Shown: one piece after another, positions 33,300 through 42,098 of the stretch
Layout: each line of letters begins with the position of its first letter
Position numbering within the stretch: the stretch's first letter is position 1
The notes under the pieces: model-generated
Seen by the model: only the letters and a program-made list of their open reading frames with translations
Told to the model about the DNA's origin: nothing
Databases searched by the model: none
Translations under genes and position numbers: made by a program
Origin: ZC4RG20 sp963702105
GTDB taxonomy: Bacteria > Pseudomonadota > Gammaproteobacteria > Steroidobacterales > Rariloculaceae
Direction of reading: 5' to 3'
Length of the DNA: 64,000 bases
Assembly: GCA_963702105.1 (NCBI GenBank)
Contig: OY969712.1
Coordinates: 4,216,001-4,280,000, forward strand

Positions 33300-33979
33300 G
33301 GCGGCCTGCGCTCCAAGGAGATTCGGCGAGACGCCGCTCCTTCGGGGGACGGCAGCCACCAGTCGGTCAGCGTCCAGCCGGCGTTCTCGAGCCAGGCGGC
33401 GCCCGGCGGCGGGCGGCGCGGCCGGCCCTTCGCGAAGCCGAGCCGGGCGAGGAGTCGGGCGATCCTCTCGTTCTGTGTCACGGAGACGCAGCGCACCTCG
33501 GCGAGGCCGAGCGATCGGAAGCCGAAGTCGAGAAGCAGGCGCGAGGCTTCCGCCGCGAGGCCGCGGCCCCAGCGTTCGGGCGCGAGCTCGATGCCGAACT
33601 CGGCGTAGCCCTGCGGCAGGCGCCCCGCGAACAGCCCGCAGCAGCCGATGAGCCGCGCGGGCTCGCGGTCGGGATCCCCCTCGAGGATCGCGAGCTCGTA
33701 ATTGCGGCGCGGCCGCTCGGCGGCCCAGGCGATGAACCGTTCGAGCAGCCGGGCCGAAGCCCCCGGTGCGCCGGCGTCGGCCGCATAGAACGCGAGACAG
33801 CGCGGGTCGCTGCGGTAGCGGGCGAAAGCGGGGCCATCGGCCGGCACGAAATCCCGAAGGAGGACGCGCGCCCCCGCGAGCTCGAGACTATCGCCGCGCA
33901 TGAGGGCAATCGGTTGCCCGCGGCGTCCCCTTGGCCGCCGCCTCGCCGCCGTCGAACCCGAAAGCGGCGGAGTCTTCAT
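33296..33979 (-). CDS. GNAT family N-acetyltransferase (RimJ/RimL-like)
   Basis: 227 residues if started at ATG 33979, which overlaps the macro-domain stop by ATGA; the conserved domain begins at Met27 (33901), an alternative start. The fold runs LRDFVPADGPAFARYRSDPR (N-terminal strand and helix), then ELAILEGD, LIGCCGLF, the acetyl-CoA loop ERWGRGLAAEASRLLLDFGF, and RCVSVTQNERIARLLARLGF. Such enzymes acetylate protein N-termini, small amines or aminoglycosides; the substrate is unknown. Third gene of a coupled four-gene operon. Confidence 0.83.
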   Translation of the reverse strand: MKTPPLSGSTAARRRPRGRRGQPIALMRGDSLELAGARVLLRDFVPADGPAFARYRSDPRCLAFYAADAGAPGASARLLERFIAWAAERPRRNYELAILEGDPDREPARLIGCCGLFAGRLPQGYAEFGIELAPERWGRGLAAEASRLLLDFGFRSLGLAEVRCVSVTQNERIARLLARLGFAKGRPRRPPPGAAWLENAGWTLTDWWLPSPEGAASRRISLERRPP

Positions 33980-34506
33980 GTATTCGGAGCCGCCCCGGGC
34001 GCTGCGCCGAGCAGCCGTTCGTAAACGGCGAGGTCGCCGGCCGAGAAGCAGCAGAACAATACGGTCGCGAGCGAGCTCGCCCGCGCCGCGAAGTCCCGGA
34101 CGGCCCGAATCGCGACGGGTGCCGCGAGCTCGATGGGGTAGCCATAGACCCCGGTGCTGATCGAGGGAAAGGCTACCGATGTCACGGCGTGCTCGGCTGC
34201 AAGCTCGAGGGCGCGCCGATAGCAGGCGTAGAGCAGGTCGGGCTCGCCCCGGCGACCGCCGTGCCAGACGGGACCGACCGCGTGGATCACGAATCGCGCC
34301 TTGAGCCGGAAGCCCGGCGAGATGCGCGCGTCGCCCGGGTCGCACGGCCCCAGGCTCCGGCACGCTTCGAGCAGCGCCGGCCCCGCCGCCCTGTGAATGG
34401 CGCCGTCCACACCTCCGCCGCCGAGCAGGGAAGAGTTCGCGGCGTTGACGATGGCCTCGACGTCGAGCGTCGTGATGTCCGCGCGGACCGCCTGCAGGCT
34501 CAGCAT
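33976..34506 (-). CDS. Macro domain protein (O-acetyl-ADP-ribose deacetylase-like)
   Basis: 176 residues from ATG 34506, which lies inside the 3' end of the upstream acetyltransferase gene (7-nt overlap). The macro fold is complete: VRADITTLDVEAIVNAANSS, GGGGVDGAIHRAAGP and SISTGVYGYPIELAA, the three ADP-ribose-binding loops, with the catalytic-type Asn and Asp positions of the YmdB/MacroD group. It should hydrolyse O-acetyl-ADP-ribose or remove mono-ADP-ribose from proteins. Its place between two acetyltransferases suggests a shared acetyl/ADP-ribose chemistry. Confidence 0.9.
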   Translation of the reverse strand: MLSLQAVRADITTLDVEAIVNAANSSLLGGGGVDGAIHRAAGPALLEACRSLGPCDPGDARISPGFRLKARFVIHAVGPVWHGGRRGEPDLLYACYRRALELAAEHAVTSVAFPSISTGVYGYPIELAAPVAIRAVRDFAARASSLATVLFCCFSAGDLAVYERLLGAAPGAAPNT

Positions 34507-35048
34507 CTGCGGGCGCTCCGTGCTCGCCACAGCTCCGAACGAAGCGCCCAGCGCTCGTGGTCGCGCCACCGACCCGCAATCTTGAGGTAGTTCGGCGAGT
34601 ACCCTTCGAGCTCGAACCCCAAGCTGCGCACGAGTGCGATCGACCGGGCATTGCCGGGCTGGATGTTGGCCTCGAGCCGGTGGAGCCGGAGCATTCCGAA
34701 GGCCCGGCGAATGACGGCCGCGACGCCCGCGCGCATATGGCCCCGTCCGGCAAGCGGCACGAGCGCGTAGTAGCCGAGATAAGCCGACCGGAAAGCACCG
34801 CGCACGATTTCGCTGACGTTGACGACGCCCGCGAGATCCCCGCTGCCGGTGCAGACGAGGTAGCTGAGCTGCGAGGGCGTGTCGGCGTGCGCGACGAAGG
34901 CTTCGAACTGCTCGCGCGTGGAGGGCGCCCTGACCCAGCGCCCGTGCAAGGCTCGGCTGCGCCGCACCGCGGCCAGAAACGCCTCGGCGCGCGCGAGCGA
35001 CGGCCGCTCGAGCCGAACGCCTGCTCTCGACCGCGCGGCAACCGCCAC
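34500..35048 (-). CDS. GNAT family N-acetyltransferase (RimJ-like)
   Basis: 182 residues from GTG 35048 behind an AAGG ribosome-binding site. RimJ/RimL-type layout: LERPSLARAEAFLAAVRRS, LSYLVCTGSGDLAGVVNVSE, YLGYYALVPLAGRGHMRAGV (acetyl-CoA pyrophosphate loop), LHRLEANIQPGNARSIALVR, then SLGFELEGYSPNYLKIAGRW. It would acetylate a ribosomal or other N-terminal amine. First gene of the operon ending at 32793, divergent from the dehydrogenase at 35174. Confidence 0.87.
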   Translation of the reverse strand: MAVAARSRAGVRLERPSLARAEAFLAAVRRSRALHGRWVRAPSTREQFEAFVAHADTPSQLSYLVCTGSGDLAGVVNVSEIVRGAFRSAYLGYYALVPLAGRGHMRAGVAAVIRRAFGMLRLHRLEANIQPGNARSIALVRSLGFELEGYSPNYLKIAGRWRDHERWALRSELWRARSARRC

Positions 35049-35173
35049 GGCGCCCTTCAGACCTCGATGAGCATGCTTCGCACGAAGTGTTGCCCGTACC
35101 GGCGCCGCGCCAGCGCGCGACGCTCCGATAGTATCATCCGGAACGACGCGAACGGCGACGGGAGGACGGGCGG

Positions 35174-36094
35174 ATGGCTCAGCGTATCGGCTTTATCGGT
35201 CTCGGCGTCATGGGCACGCCCATGGCCGGCCACCTCTCGAGGGCGGGCTACGAGCTCGTCGTCTACGACATCGATGCCGAGAAAGTCCGGCGGCTCGCGG
35301 CACACGACCGCGTCGAGGCGGCCGGGAGCCCGCGTGAGGTCGCGGCCCGCAGTGCCGTCGTCATCACCATGCTGCCGTCCGGCGAATACGTACGCGCCGT
35401 CGCGCTCGGCACCGACGGCCTCATCGAAGGCTTCGAAGGCGGCGAGCTGCTGCTCGACACCTCGTCCTCCGAGCCCTGGTACACGGCGGAGACTGCGGCG
35501 GCGCTGGCCGAGCGCGGCGTGGACACCGTCGATGCGCCTGTCTCGGGCGCCGAGTGGGGCGCGAAGGCCGCGGAGCTCGTTTTCATGGTCGGCGGCAAGG
35601 CCGAATCCGTTGAGCGTGCACGGCCGCTGCTCGAAGTCATGGGCAAGCGCATCTTTCATCTCGGCCGCCTCGGCGCGGGCCATGCCATGAAGTCGATCAA
35701 CAACACAATCACCGCCATGACCCTGCTCGCGACGTCGGAGGGCCTTGCGCTCGGCACGAAGCTCGGCCTCGATCCGAACGTCATGACCGATGTGCTCAAC
35801 GTCTCGACCGGCATGTCCTGGGTCAGCCAGACGCACATCAAGCAGCGCATCACGAATCGCGCATTCGACGATCCGTTCAAGCTCGAGCTCATGGTCAAGG
35901 ACGTCCGCATTGCGCTCGAGCTCGCGGCGCAACAGTCCGTGCCGCTGCCGTTCAGCGCGCTGGGGCGCGAGCTCTGGCAATCGGCATCGGACGCGGCCGG
36001 GGCCGGCGCGAGCGTCAGCGACCTCGTGCGCGCCGTCGAGGCGCGGACCGGTGTCGAGATCCGGCCTGCCCCCGAACCCGAAGCTGCGCCTTAG
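35174..36094 (+). CDS. NAD(P)-dependent 3-hydroxyisobutyrate dehydrogenase-family oxidoreductase
   Basis: 306 residues. GFIGLGVMGTPMAGHLSRAG is the N-terminal dinucleotide motif, DAPVSGAEWGA the substrate loop (the classical form, unlike the two APVLGRP paralogues), and MKSINNTITAM holds the catalytic lysine. A typical all-helical C-terminal domain follows. Classic members oxidise 3-hydroxyisobutyrate, tartronate semialdehyde or similar 2-/3-hydroxyacids. Convergent with the Gfo/Idh/MocA gene 13 bp away, in a block of dehydrogenases. Confidence 0.87.
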   Translation: MAQRIGFIGLGVMGTPMAGHLSRAGYELVVYDIDAEKVRRLAAHDRVEAAGSPREVAARSAVVITMLPSGEYVRAVALGTDGLIEGFEGGELLLDTSSSEPWYTAETAAALAERGVDTVDAPVSGAEWGAKAAELVFMVGGKAESVERARPLLEVMGKRIFHLGRLGAGHAMKSINNTITAMTLLATSEGLALGTKLGLDPNVMTDVLNVSTGMSWVSQTHIKQRITNRAFDDPFKLELMVKDVRIALELAAQQSVPLPFSALGRELWQSASDAAGAGASVSDLVRAVEARTGVEIRPAPEPEAAP

Positions 36095-36107
36095 CCGGCC
36101 TTGCGGC

Positions 36108-37133
36108 TCAGCCGACCTTCTCGACGCGGTGCGAGCCCGCGCTCTTCACGACGGCCTCGGTCACGGCCGCGCCGTGCACCATTTCCTCGAGCGGGATCGG
36201 GAACGGCTCGACACCCTGTGCGGCCAGCGCGAACGACTCGAGCGCGGCGCGCGTCACGTCGCACTTCTCCGCCTGCCACGTCTCGGCCGGCCCTTGTATC
36301 GGCTTGAAGGTGCAGGTGCCGAACAGCCGGGTGCGCCGCTCCTCTGACGACGCGCCCGCGACGTGCGTCATGCCTTCGAGCCGCACGTAGCCCTTCGAGC
36401 CGTAGACCTGGAAGCTGAAGCCGCCGCCCGTCGCCGTCATCGTGGCGAGATAGCCGGACATGCCTTCCTTCATGCGGAACAGGATCGAAGTCGTGTCGTC
36501 GGCGTCTATCGTGACGACGCGCCGGAAGCTCTGGCAGTAGACCTCGTCGATGGGGCCGCAAAGATCGATCATGCCGTCGATCGCGTGCACGCCCATCGGC
36601 GTCAGGCCGCCGCAAGGGGTCTCCTCCTTATCCGCGCGCCACTGCTCGGCCTTGAGGAACAGCGCGTTCGGAAACGTCATCGTGGCCTCGACGTGCAGGA
36701 CCACGCCGAGGTCGCCGGACTCGATGCGCTCGCGCAGCTTCGTCATCTCCGGATGCCAGCGGCGGTTGTAGCCGAGACCCAAGGTCACGCCGGCACGGCG
36801 GACGGCTTCGGCGGCTTCCTCGGCGCCGGCCTTCGTGAGCGCGAGGGGCTTCTCGCAGAACACGTGCTTGCCGTGCTCGGCCGCGGCGACGACCTGCTCC
36901 ACGTGCTTCGAGTGCGGCGTCGCGAGCACGACCGCGTCGATATTCGGGTCCGCGAGCAGGCTCTCGTAGCTGTCGTGCAGCGTGAGCTCCTGCTCGGCGG
37001 CGAACGCCTTCGAGCCCTCGCTGGCCGTACGCGTCGCGCCTGCGACGAACCGGATCTTGTCGCTCTGGCCGGCCACGGCCTCCACGAGCGTCTTGCCCCA
37101 CCAGCCGAGTCCGACGATTCCTGCGTTGATCAC
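36108..37133 (-). CDS. Gfo/Idh/MocA family oxidoreductase
   Basis: 341 residues from GTG 37133, with GGAGGA seven bases upstream. N-terminal Rossmann domain: AGIVGLGWWGKTLVEAV, then VVLATPHSKHVEQVVAA and the family hallmark GKHVFCEKPLALT with its catalytic lysine. The C-terminal alpha/beta domain contains LGYNRRWHPEMTKLRERI and GGLTPMGVHAIDGMIDL with the conserved Asp-His region. Such enzymes oxidise sugar or inositol-like hydroxyls with NAD(P). Directly downstream of the dehydrogenase at 37158 (24 bp), so co-transcribed. Confidence 0.9.
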   Translation of the reverse strand: MINAGIVGLGWWGKTLVEAVAGQSDKIRFVAGATRTASEGSKAFAAEQELTLHDSYESLLADPNIDAVVLATPHSKHVEQVVAAAEHGKHVFCEKPLALTKAGAEEAAEAVRRAGVTLGLGYNRRWHPEMTKLRERIESGDLGVVLHVEATMTFPNALFLKAEQWRADKEETPCGGLTPMGVHAIDGMIDLCGPIDEVYCQSFRRVVTIDADDTTSILFRMKEGMSGYLATMTATGGGFSFQVYGSKGYVRLEGMTHVAGASSEERRTRLFGTCTFKPIQGPAETWQAEKCDVTRAALESFALAAQGVEPFPIPLEEMVHGAAVTEAVVKSAGSHRVEKVG

Positions 37134-37157
37134 GTCGCAATCCTCCCGTTCAGTCTT

Positions 37158-38033
37158 TTACTCGAGCCCGCTGGCCCGCGCCTGGTCGCGCGCCATGACG
37201 GCCCAGTCGAGATCGCTCTCGCCGTGCGCGACGGCGCCGAGCAGGCGGTCGCGATAGACGTTGCAGCTCGGCAGCGGCACGCCCGCGGCCTGGCCCGCGG
37301 CGAGCGCGAGCGTCGCATCCTTGAGCCCGAGCGAGGTCGTGAAGCCGACCTGATCGTAAGCCTGCCGGGCGATGATGCCGCCGTAGACCTTGTACGCCGG
37401 GGCAGCGAACAGGCCGTCCGTCAGCACCTCGTTGAAGACGCCCGGGTCCACCCCGAACTTGCGCGTCAATGCAAAACCCTCGCCCATGGCCTCGATGGCG
37501 CAGCCTAGCACCATGTTGTTCGCGAGCTTCACGGCCGCTGCGCCCGCCGGATTCGTGCCCGCGTTGAACGTGCGGCGGCCGACGACATCGAAGAGCGGCT
37601 GGAGCTTCGCGATCGCGTCCGGCGGACCCGCGGGCACGATGCCGAGCTGGCCCGCGGCCGCGGCGTCGGGCCGGCCGAGCACGGGCGTCGCGACGAGCAC
37701 CTGGCCGGCCTCGGCGTGGATCTTGTCGAGTTCACTAAGCGCGGCCACGCTGTGCGTGCCCATGGGCACGTGGATCGCGCCCTTGGCGAGCGCGTCCCGC
37801 AGGCCGCCGTGCACGACCTCGAACAGCGCCTTGTCGTCGGTCAGCATCGTGAACACCGCCTCGCGGCCGGCGCAGGCCTCGGCGACCGAGCCCGCGACCT
37901 TGGCCCCGCGCTTTTCGAGCTCCGCGGCCTTCTCGCGCGTGCGGTTGTAGACGACGAGGTCGTGGCCTGCGTCGAGCAGGCGCCCCGAGATGGCCTGGCC
38001 CATGCGGCCGAGGCCGATGAATCCTATTTTCAT
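37158..38033 (-). CDS. NAD(P)-dependent beta-hydroxyacid dehydrogenase (APVLGRP branch)
   Basis: 291 residues: GFIGLGRMGQAISGRLLDAG, the substrate loop APVLGRPDAAAAG and the lysine motif VKLANNMVLG. It is the paralogue of the gene at 3552-4433, sharing GLFAAPAYKVYG and the C-terminus. The shared unusual substrate loop suggests the same substrate class. Middle gene of a minus-strand series EboE-like, dehydrogenase, Gfo/Idh/MocA; an operon is likely but not proven (83 bp to the EboE-like stop). Confidence 0.85.
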   Translation of the reverse strand: MKIGFIGLGRMGQAISGRLLDAGHDLVVYNRTREKAAELEKRGAKVAGSVAEACAGREAVFTMLTDDKALFEVVHGGLRDALAKGAIHVPMGTHSVAALSELDKIHAEAGQVLVATPVLGRPDAAAAGQLGIVPAGPPDAIAKLQPLFDVVGRRTFNAGTNPAGAAAVKLANNMVLGCAIEAMGEGFALTRKFGVDPGVFNEVLTDGLFAAPAYKVYGGIIARQAYDQVGFTTSLGLKDATLALAAGQAAGVPLPSCNVYRDRLLGAVAHGESDLDWAVMARDQARASGLE

Positions 38034-38115
38034 TCTTCCGCTCCCTGATTCGTTGCAGTGCCCGCGCCGCAGCGGCCCGGCCCGCGTCCCGGCGCGGGCC
38101 GCAAGCGCGGCCCGC

Positions 38116-39318
38116 TCAGCCGCCGAGCAGCTGGTCGCGCACCCACTCGAGCTCGCGCGTCACGTAGTCGACGATGTCGCCGGTCTTGAGGTGGTCCGGC
38201 AGCACGTCCCACGTATACGTCTCGATTTCGAGCTGCGGCGAGAGCTTGTTCTCCCGATGGAATTTGAGCGCGTCCTCGATCGCGAAGCGCGTGGTCTTGA
38301 ACGCGCCGAGATCGTCGAGGAAGACCGGCACGTGAAAGTGCGTGCGCCATTCGCGCGGGCCCTTATCCCGCTCCCAGGCCTCGAACGCGTCCTCGAGATT
38401 CAGGAACCGCGTGAGCTGCCCGTTGCGCCGCTCGACGGTCTGCGTGAGATACACCGTATCCGCGAACTCGCGCATGGCGTCCACCGTCTCCTGGGTGACG
38501 CTCGGCACGCGCACGGCCGCGGCCTCCTGCAGCTTGAAGACCGGGATGCCGTTGTCGGCCAGCGCGCGCAGCGAGGCGCCGACGTCCTCGAACTCGACGG
38601 CCTGATGGCAGATGTCGTAGACCATGCCGAGGTGATCGCGCAGCGCGTCGTGGGCAGCCGCGCGCGAGAGCCCGGTCTGCTCGGCCAACGAGGCCGCCGC
38701 GCTGTCGGCATAGAGATGGTTGTTGAAGTAGTCGATGGCCTCCTCGGTCGTCTCGAGGAAGCAGTACGGCTCGGGCTCGAGCGCGAGGCGCACCTTGCGG
38801 CCCGTGCGCTGCTCCAGCTTCACGAGGTGGGCCACGGTGCGCAGGACCTGGCGCGTGTAGGCCGCGACCACGTCGGGGCCCGTCACGCGCGGCTTGAAGC
38901 CCAGAGGCGGGCTCTGGATCGTCGGGTCCACGCTCGCGGGGGCGACCTCGGCCAGGATGTCCGCGACCTGCATCGTGTAGACGGCGCGTTCGTCGCTGCG
39001 CCAGTCGGGCTCGTACACCTGCTCCTTGACGAGCGTGTTCTTGAACGGGCCGTACGGGAACGCGTTGACCGTATAGAGATACATATCGTGCTCGTCCAAG
39101 AAGGACTTGAGCTTCCGGCGCTCGTTCGCGTCGGCCGTCAGCGCCTTGGCGGAAGCGGCGGAGATGCGCAGGGAGACGCCGAACGGATCGTTCGGGCATA
39201 CGCGTTCCTTCACCTTGGGCACGTAGCGATTGAGGCTGTCCCAGATCTCGGGCCAGGTGTCGCCCGGATGCACGAGTGTCGAGTAAGTCAAGTGACCTAA
39301 GCCGCGGCCCAAATCCAT
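38116..39318 (-). CDS. EboE-like metabolite traffic protein (TIM-barrel)
   Basis: 400 residues from ATG 39318 with GGAGA five bases before it. The opening GHLTYSTLVHPGDTWPEIWD, then LNRYVPKVKERVCPNDPFGV, and YTVNAFPYGPFKNTLVKEQV match the EboE family, a xylose-isomerase-like TIM-barrel encoded in the cyanobacterial ebo cluster for export of scytonemin-type precursors. Metal-site residues are likely in LALEPEPYCF and YDICHQAVEFED. None of the other ebo genes is in the window, so this orphan probably has a catabolic job with the adjacent dehydrogenases. Confidence 0.8.
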   Translation of the reverse strand: MDLGRGLGHLTYSTLVHPGDTWPEIWDSLNRYVPKVKERVCPNDPFGVSLRISAASAKALTADANERRKLKSFLDEHDMYLYTVNAFPYGPFKNTLVKEQVYEPDWRSDERAVYTMQVADILAEVAPASVDPTIQSPPLGFKPRVTGPDVVAAYTRQVLRTVAHLVKLEQRTGRKVRLALEPEPYCFLETTEEAIDYFNNHLYADSAAASLAEQTGLSRAAAHDALRDHLGMVYDICHQAVEFEDVGASLRALADNGIPVFKLQEAAAVRVPSVTQETVDAMREFADTVYLTQTVERRNGQLTRFLNLEDAFEAWERDKGPREWRTHFHVPVFLDDLGAFKTTRFAIEDALKFHRENKLSPQLEIETYTWDVLPDHLKTGDIVDYVTRELEWVRDQLLGG

Positions 39319-39485
39319 GTCGATCTCCTAGTATTGAGCGCCCTTCGAACGCACTCGGCGATGCTCGTTGCGGGGGGCGTCTCCGCGCCGGCGAACCGGC
39401 AGCGCCGGCCAGGCCGGGTTGTGGGTGAGCGCTTTCTACAATATCGTATCCGACTCTGCAATCAAATTTCCGGAGTAGAACAATA

Positions 39486-40664
39486 ATGTTGCGCGCCACC
39501 GCCGACATCATCCTGCCGACGACCGTGACGGGCTCGCTGCCGAGGCCGAGCTGGTATACGGACAACATGGGGCAACGGACTTTCCTTCAGGCCATGGTCG
39601 AGACGCGTTTCCGCGAGCAGTACGACGACGCCCTCTCGGTGTACCTGACCCAGCAGTCCGTCGCGGGGCTGGACATCTTCACCGACGGCGACGCCCGCTT
39701 CAACGCCGACATCGGCGGCCAGAGCTGGACCAGCTACCCGGCCTACCACATGGCCGGCTTCGACCGCGACCCCAAGGCCGCCCCCGTCGGCGGCGGCGGC
39801 ATCGCCTTCCCGCGCGGCCACATCCTGCACGACTACATCGAGGCCAGGATCATGCCGAGCATCGTCGGCCCCGTCGGGCGCGGCAACATGCAGTATGCGG
39901 CCATGTGGAAAGCCGCCCAACGCCTCTCTCACAAGCCCGTGAAGTTCGGCACCGTCACCCCCGAGCTCGTCGCCTTCGCCGTCCAGGACCGCTACTACAA
40001 GGACGTGCGCGAGCGCATCTGGGCCATCAGCGAGGCGTTCAACGAGGAGCTGCACGAGCTCGCCGACGCCGGCTGCCCCGTGATCCAGATGGAGGAGCCG
40101 CAGGTGCACCTGTTGGCCGCGCGCGGCATCGTGGACGAGAAGATCAACCCCGAGTTCATGCTCGAGGTGTTCAACAACACCGTGCGGGGCCTGCGCGCGA
40201 AGACCGAGGTCTGGTGCCACACGTGCTGGGGCAATCCTTCCCAGCAGAGGATGTTCGCCGAGGTCCAGACCTACAAGCCCGCGCTCGAGATCCTGAACCG
40301 CGTGGACGCGGACGTGATCACGTTCGAGTCGGTGAGCTCCGGCGGCATGGACCTTGCGGCCATCGGCGAGCACATCACGGACATGAAGGTCGCGATCGGC
40401 GTCATCGACCACCACTCGCTGCAGATCGAGCGCAAGGAGGAGGTCGCCGGCCACATCCGCCGGGCGCTCGAGAGCATCCCGGCCGAGCGGCTCGTCGTCT
40501 CCTCGGACTGCGGCATGGGCCGGGAGGGCATGAGCCGGCGCCACGCGTTCTACAAGATGGGCGCGCTCGTGCAGGGCACGAACATCGTGCGCAAGGAGCT
40601 CGGCGTCCCCGAGGCCGAGTGCCTGCTGGCCGACTCGCGCTACTCGCTGGTCCCAGGCGCGTAA
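39486..40664 (+). CDS. MetE-like (methionine synthase II C-terminal domain) methyltransferase
   Basis: 392 residues. LPTTVTGSLPRPSW starts the TIM barrel as in the MetE C-terminal domain. The zinc site is EVWCHTCWGN (His, Cys), ITFESVSSGG (acidic ligand) and VVSSDCGMGREG (Cys). IQMEEPQVHLLAARG is the substrate acidic loop. Same length as the member at 10628 but diverged in sequence, so different methyl donors or acceptors are likely. Divergent from the EboE-like gene with a 167-bp spacer containing an AT-rich patch. Confidence 0.85.
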   Translation: MLRATADIILPTTVTGSLPRPSWYTDNMGQRTFLQAMVETRFREQYDDALSVYLTQQSVAGLDIFTDGDARFNADIGGQSWTSYPAYHMAGFDRDPKAAPVGGGGIAFPRGHILHDYIEARIMPSIVGPVGRGNMQYAAMWKAAQRLSHKPVKFGTVTPELVAFAVQDRYYKDVRERIWAISEAFNEELHELADAGCPVIQMEEPQVHLLAARGIVDEKINPEFMLEVFNNTVRGLRAKTEVWCHTCWGNPSQQRMFAEVQTYKPALEILNRVDADVITFESVSSGGMDLAAIGEHITDMKVAIGVIDHHSLQIERKEEVAGHIRRALESIPAERLVVSSDCGMGREGMSRRHAFYKMGALVQGTNIVRKELGVPEAECLLADSRYSLVPGA

Positions 40665-40680
40665 AATCCGTCGCGCTACC

Positions 40681-40711
40681 GGTCGGCCGCAGGCTTCATG
40701 AACGGTTTGGG
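40681..40711. repeat. Dispersed copy of the 32-bp repeat from the 32-kb array
   Basis: GGTCGGCCGCAGGCTTCATG followed by AACGGTTTGGG differs by a few bases from the bounding repeats at 31942 and 32098. It lies in the spacer that also contains palindromic element C, so the two repeat types travel together. Confidence 0.75.
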
Positions 40712-40861
40712 CGACGGTGGCGAGGAGGAGGCTCCTCGCGGTTCGCTGACCGACGCACGCTGATCCGCACGGTGGCGTCCGGTCCGCGCTCTTCACCATC
40801 CGGGTGCGATGACCGCGGATCGGGCCGTCTTCGAAGACCGCGACAGCTGCAGAACGTCTGC

Positions 40862-40983
40862 GGGCGGAGGCGTCGGCGGAAGGGCGGTGTCGGGATCGTA
40901 AGCGCCAGGGATGGCGCTTACGAAGCGTACACGGACGTATTCACAGCGGTCCCGACACCGCCCTTCCGCCGACGCCTCCGCCC
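40862..40983. repeat. Long-stem palindromic element, copy C
   Basis: Perfect 34-bp arms at 40862-40895 and 40950-40983 enclose a 54-nt centre with GCGCCAGGGATGGCGC (40902-40917) extended to an inner hairpin (TCGTAAGC... GCTTACGA), then ACACGGACGTATTCACAGCG. The 368-bp spacer (40665-41032) lies between convergent genes and holds no gene. Confidence 0.92.
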
Positions 40984-41032
40984 ACCACCACCTATGCGTC
41001 CGAAGCGGTCTTAAGCCGGCCGGCAGCCCGCG

Positions 41033-42022
41033 TCAGATGCGGATCACCAGCTTCCCGAAGTGCTTCGCTTCCTTCATGTAAGGAAACGCCTCCGGCGCCT
41101 CGTCGAAGTCGAACACGCGGTCGATGACCGGCTTGATGCCGTTGACCTCGATGGCCCGGTTCAGCCCCTCGAACAAGTGCCGGCCGCCGACGAAAATGCC
41201 CCTCAGCGTCGCGCCCTTGAACATCAGGGGGTGGGGGCTGAGGTCGCCCTCGGGGCGCGTAATGACGCCGATCAGGGCGATCTCGCCGCCGAAGCCGACG
41301 GCTTGATACGAGTGCGGCAGCGTACCCGGTCCGCCGAGCTCGACGACCTTGTCGGCGCCGCGGCCGCCCGTGAGCGCGAGCGCCTGCTTCTCCCAGTCCG
41401 GGTACTGCTTGTAGTTGATCGTCTCATCGGCTCCGAGCGCCTTCGCGCGTTCGAGCTTCTCGTCGCTCGAGGACGTGATGATGACGCGCGCGCCGGCCGC
41501 CTTGGCGAGCTGCAGGGCCAGGATCGAGACGCCGCCCGTGCCGAGGGTCAGCACCGTCTCTCCGGGCCGCAGCACGCGGCCCTCCGTCAGGGCGTTCCAG
41601 GCCGTGACGCCGGCGCACGGCAGCGCAGCGGCCTCCTCGAACGAGAGGTGCCCCGGGATGGGCAGCAGCCCGTCGGCCGCGAACACGGCGTACTCGGTCA
41701 GCGTGCCGTCGAGCGGCGAGCCGAGCGGCGCAGGGGGATGCCCTTGAGTGAAGGTCGCCACGACGCGGTCCCCGGGCTTGAACGCCGTCACTCCCTCACC
41801 GACGGCCTCGACCTCGCCCGCACCGTCGGAGAGCGGGATCGTGTCGCGCGTCAGCGGGCCCGCGAAGTACTTGCCGCGGATGATCGCGATGTCGCGGTAA
41901 TTCAGCGACGCGGCGCGCATGCGGACGAGCACCTGTCCCGGACCCGCGGAAGGCTCCGGTCTTTCGACCCGCTGCAACCCGTCGAAACCCGCGCTGCCCT
42001 TCCGAATCTCGTATGCCTTCAT
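41033..42022 (-). CDS. Zinc-type alcohol dehydrogenase/quinone oxidoreductase family (MDR)
   Basis: 329 residues of the medium-chain dehydrogenase superfamily. The GroES-like half has VLVRMRAASLNYRDIAIIRG and PLSDGAGEVEAVGEGVTAFK; the catalytic-zinc Cys/His pair is absent, as in NADPH-quinone oxidoreductase-like members. The Rossmann half starts at TVLTLGTGGVSILALQLAKA. Ends HFGKLVIRI. Probably reduces enones or quinones with NADPH. An alpha/beta hydrolase gene lies 76 bp upstream on the same strand. A decayed relative is at 15192-15377. Confidence 0.87.
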   Translation of the reverse strand: MKAYEIRKGSAGFDGLQRVERPEPSAGPGQVLVRMRAASLNYRDIAIIRGKYFAGPLTRDTIPLSDGAGEVEAVGEGVTAFKPGDRVVATFTQGHPPAPLGSPLDGTLTEYAVFAADGLLPIPGHLSFEEAAALPCAGVTAWNALTEGRVLRPGETVLTLGTGGVSILALQLAKAAGARVIITSSSDEKLERAKALGADETINYKQYPDWEKQALALTGGRGADKVVELGGPGTLPHSYQAVGFGGEIALIGVITRPEGDLSPHPLMFKGATLRGIFVGGRHLFEGLNRAIEVNGIKPVIDRVFDFDEAPEAFPYMKEAKHFGKLVIRI

Positions 42023-42098
42023 GACGCCGCCCCTGCCGAAATCGATCAGGAACTTTAACGGGAAGGGCGTCCTCGCGACAAATCCCCGCGCCTTCGCT

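Noticed and set aside
32289..33608. Long Pro/Arg-rich plus-strand reading frame through the 35-bp repeats
   Set aside because: It is open only because of the repeat composition and runs antisense to the acetyltransferase operon; there is no ribosome-binding site and no sensible protein.
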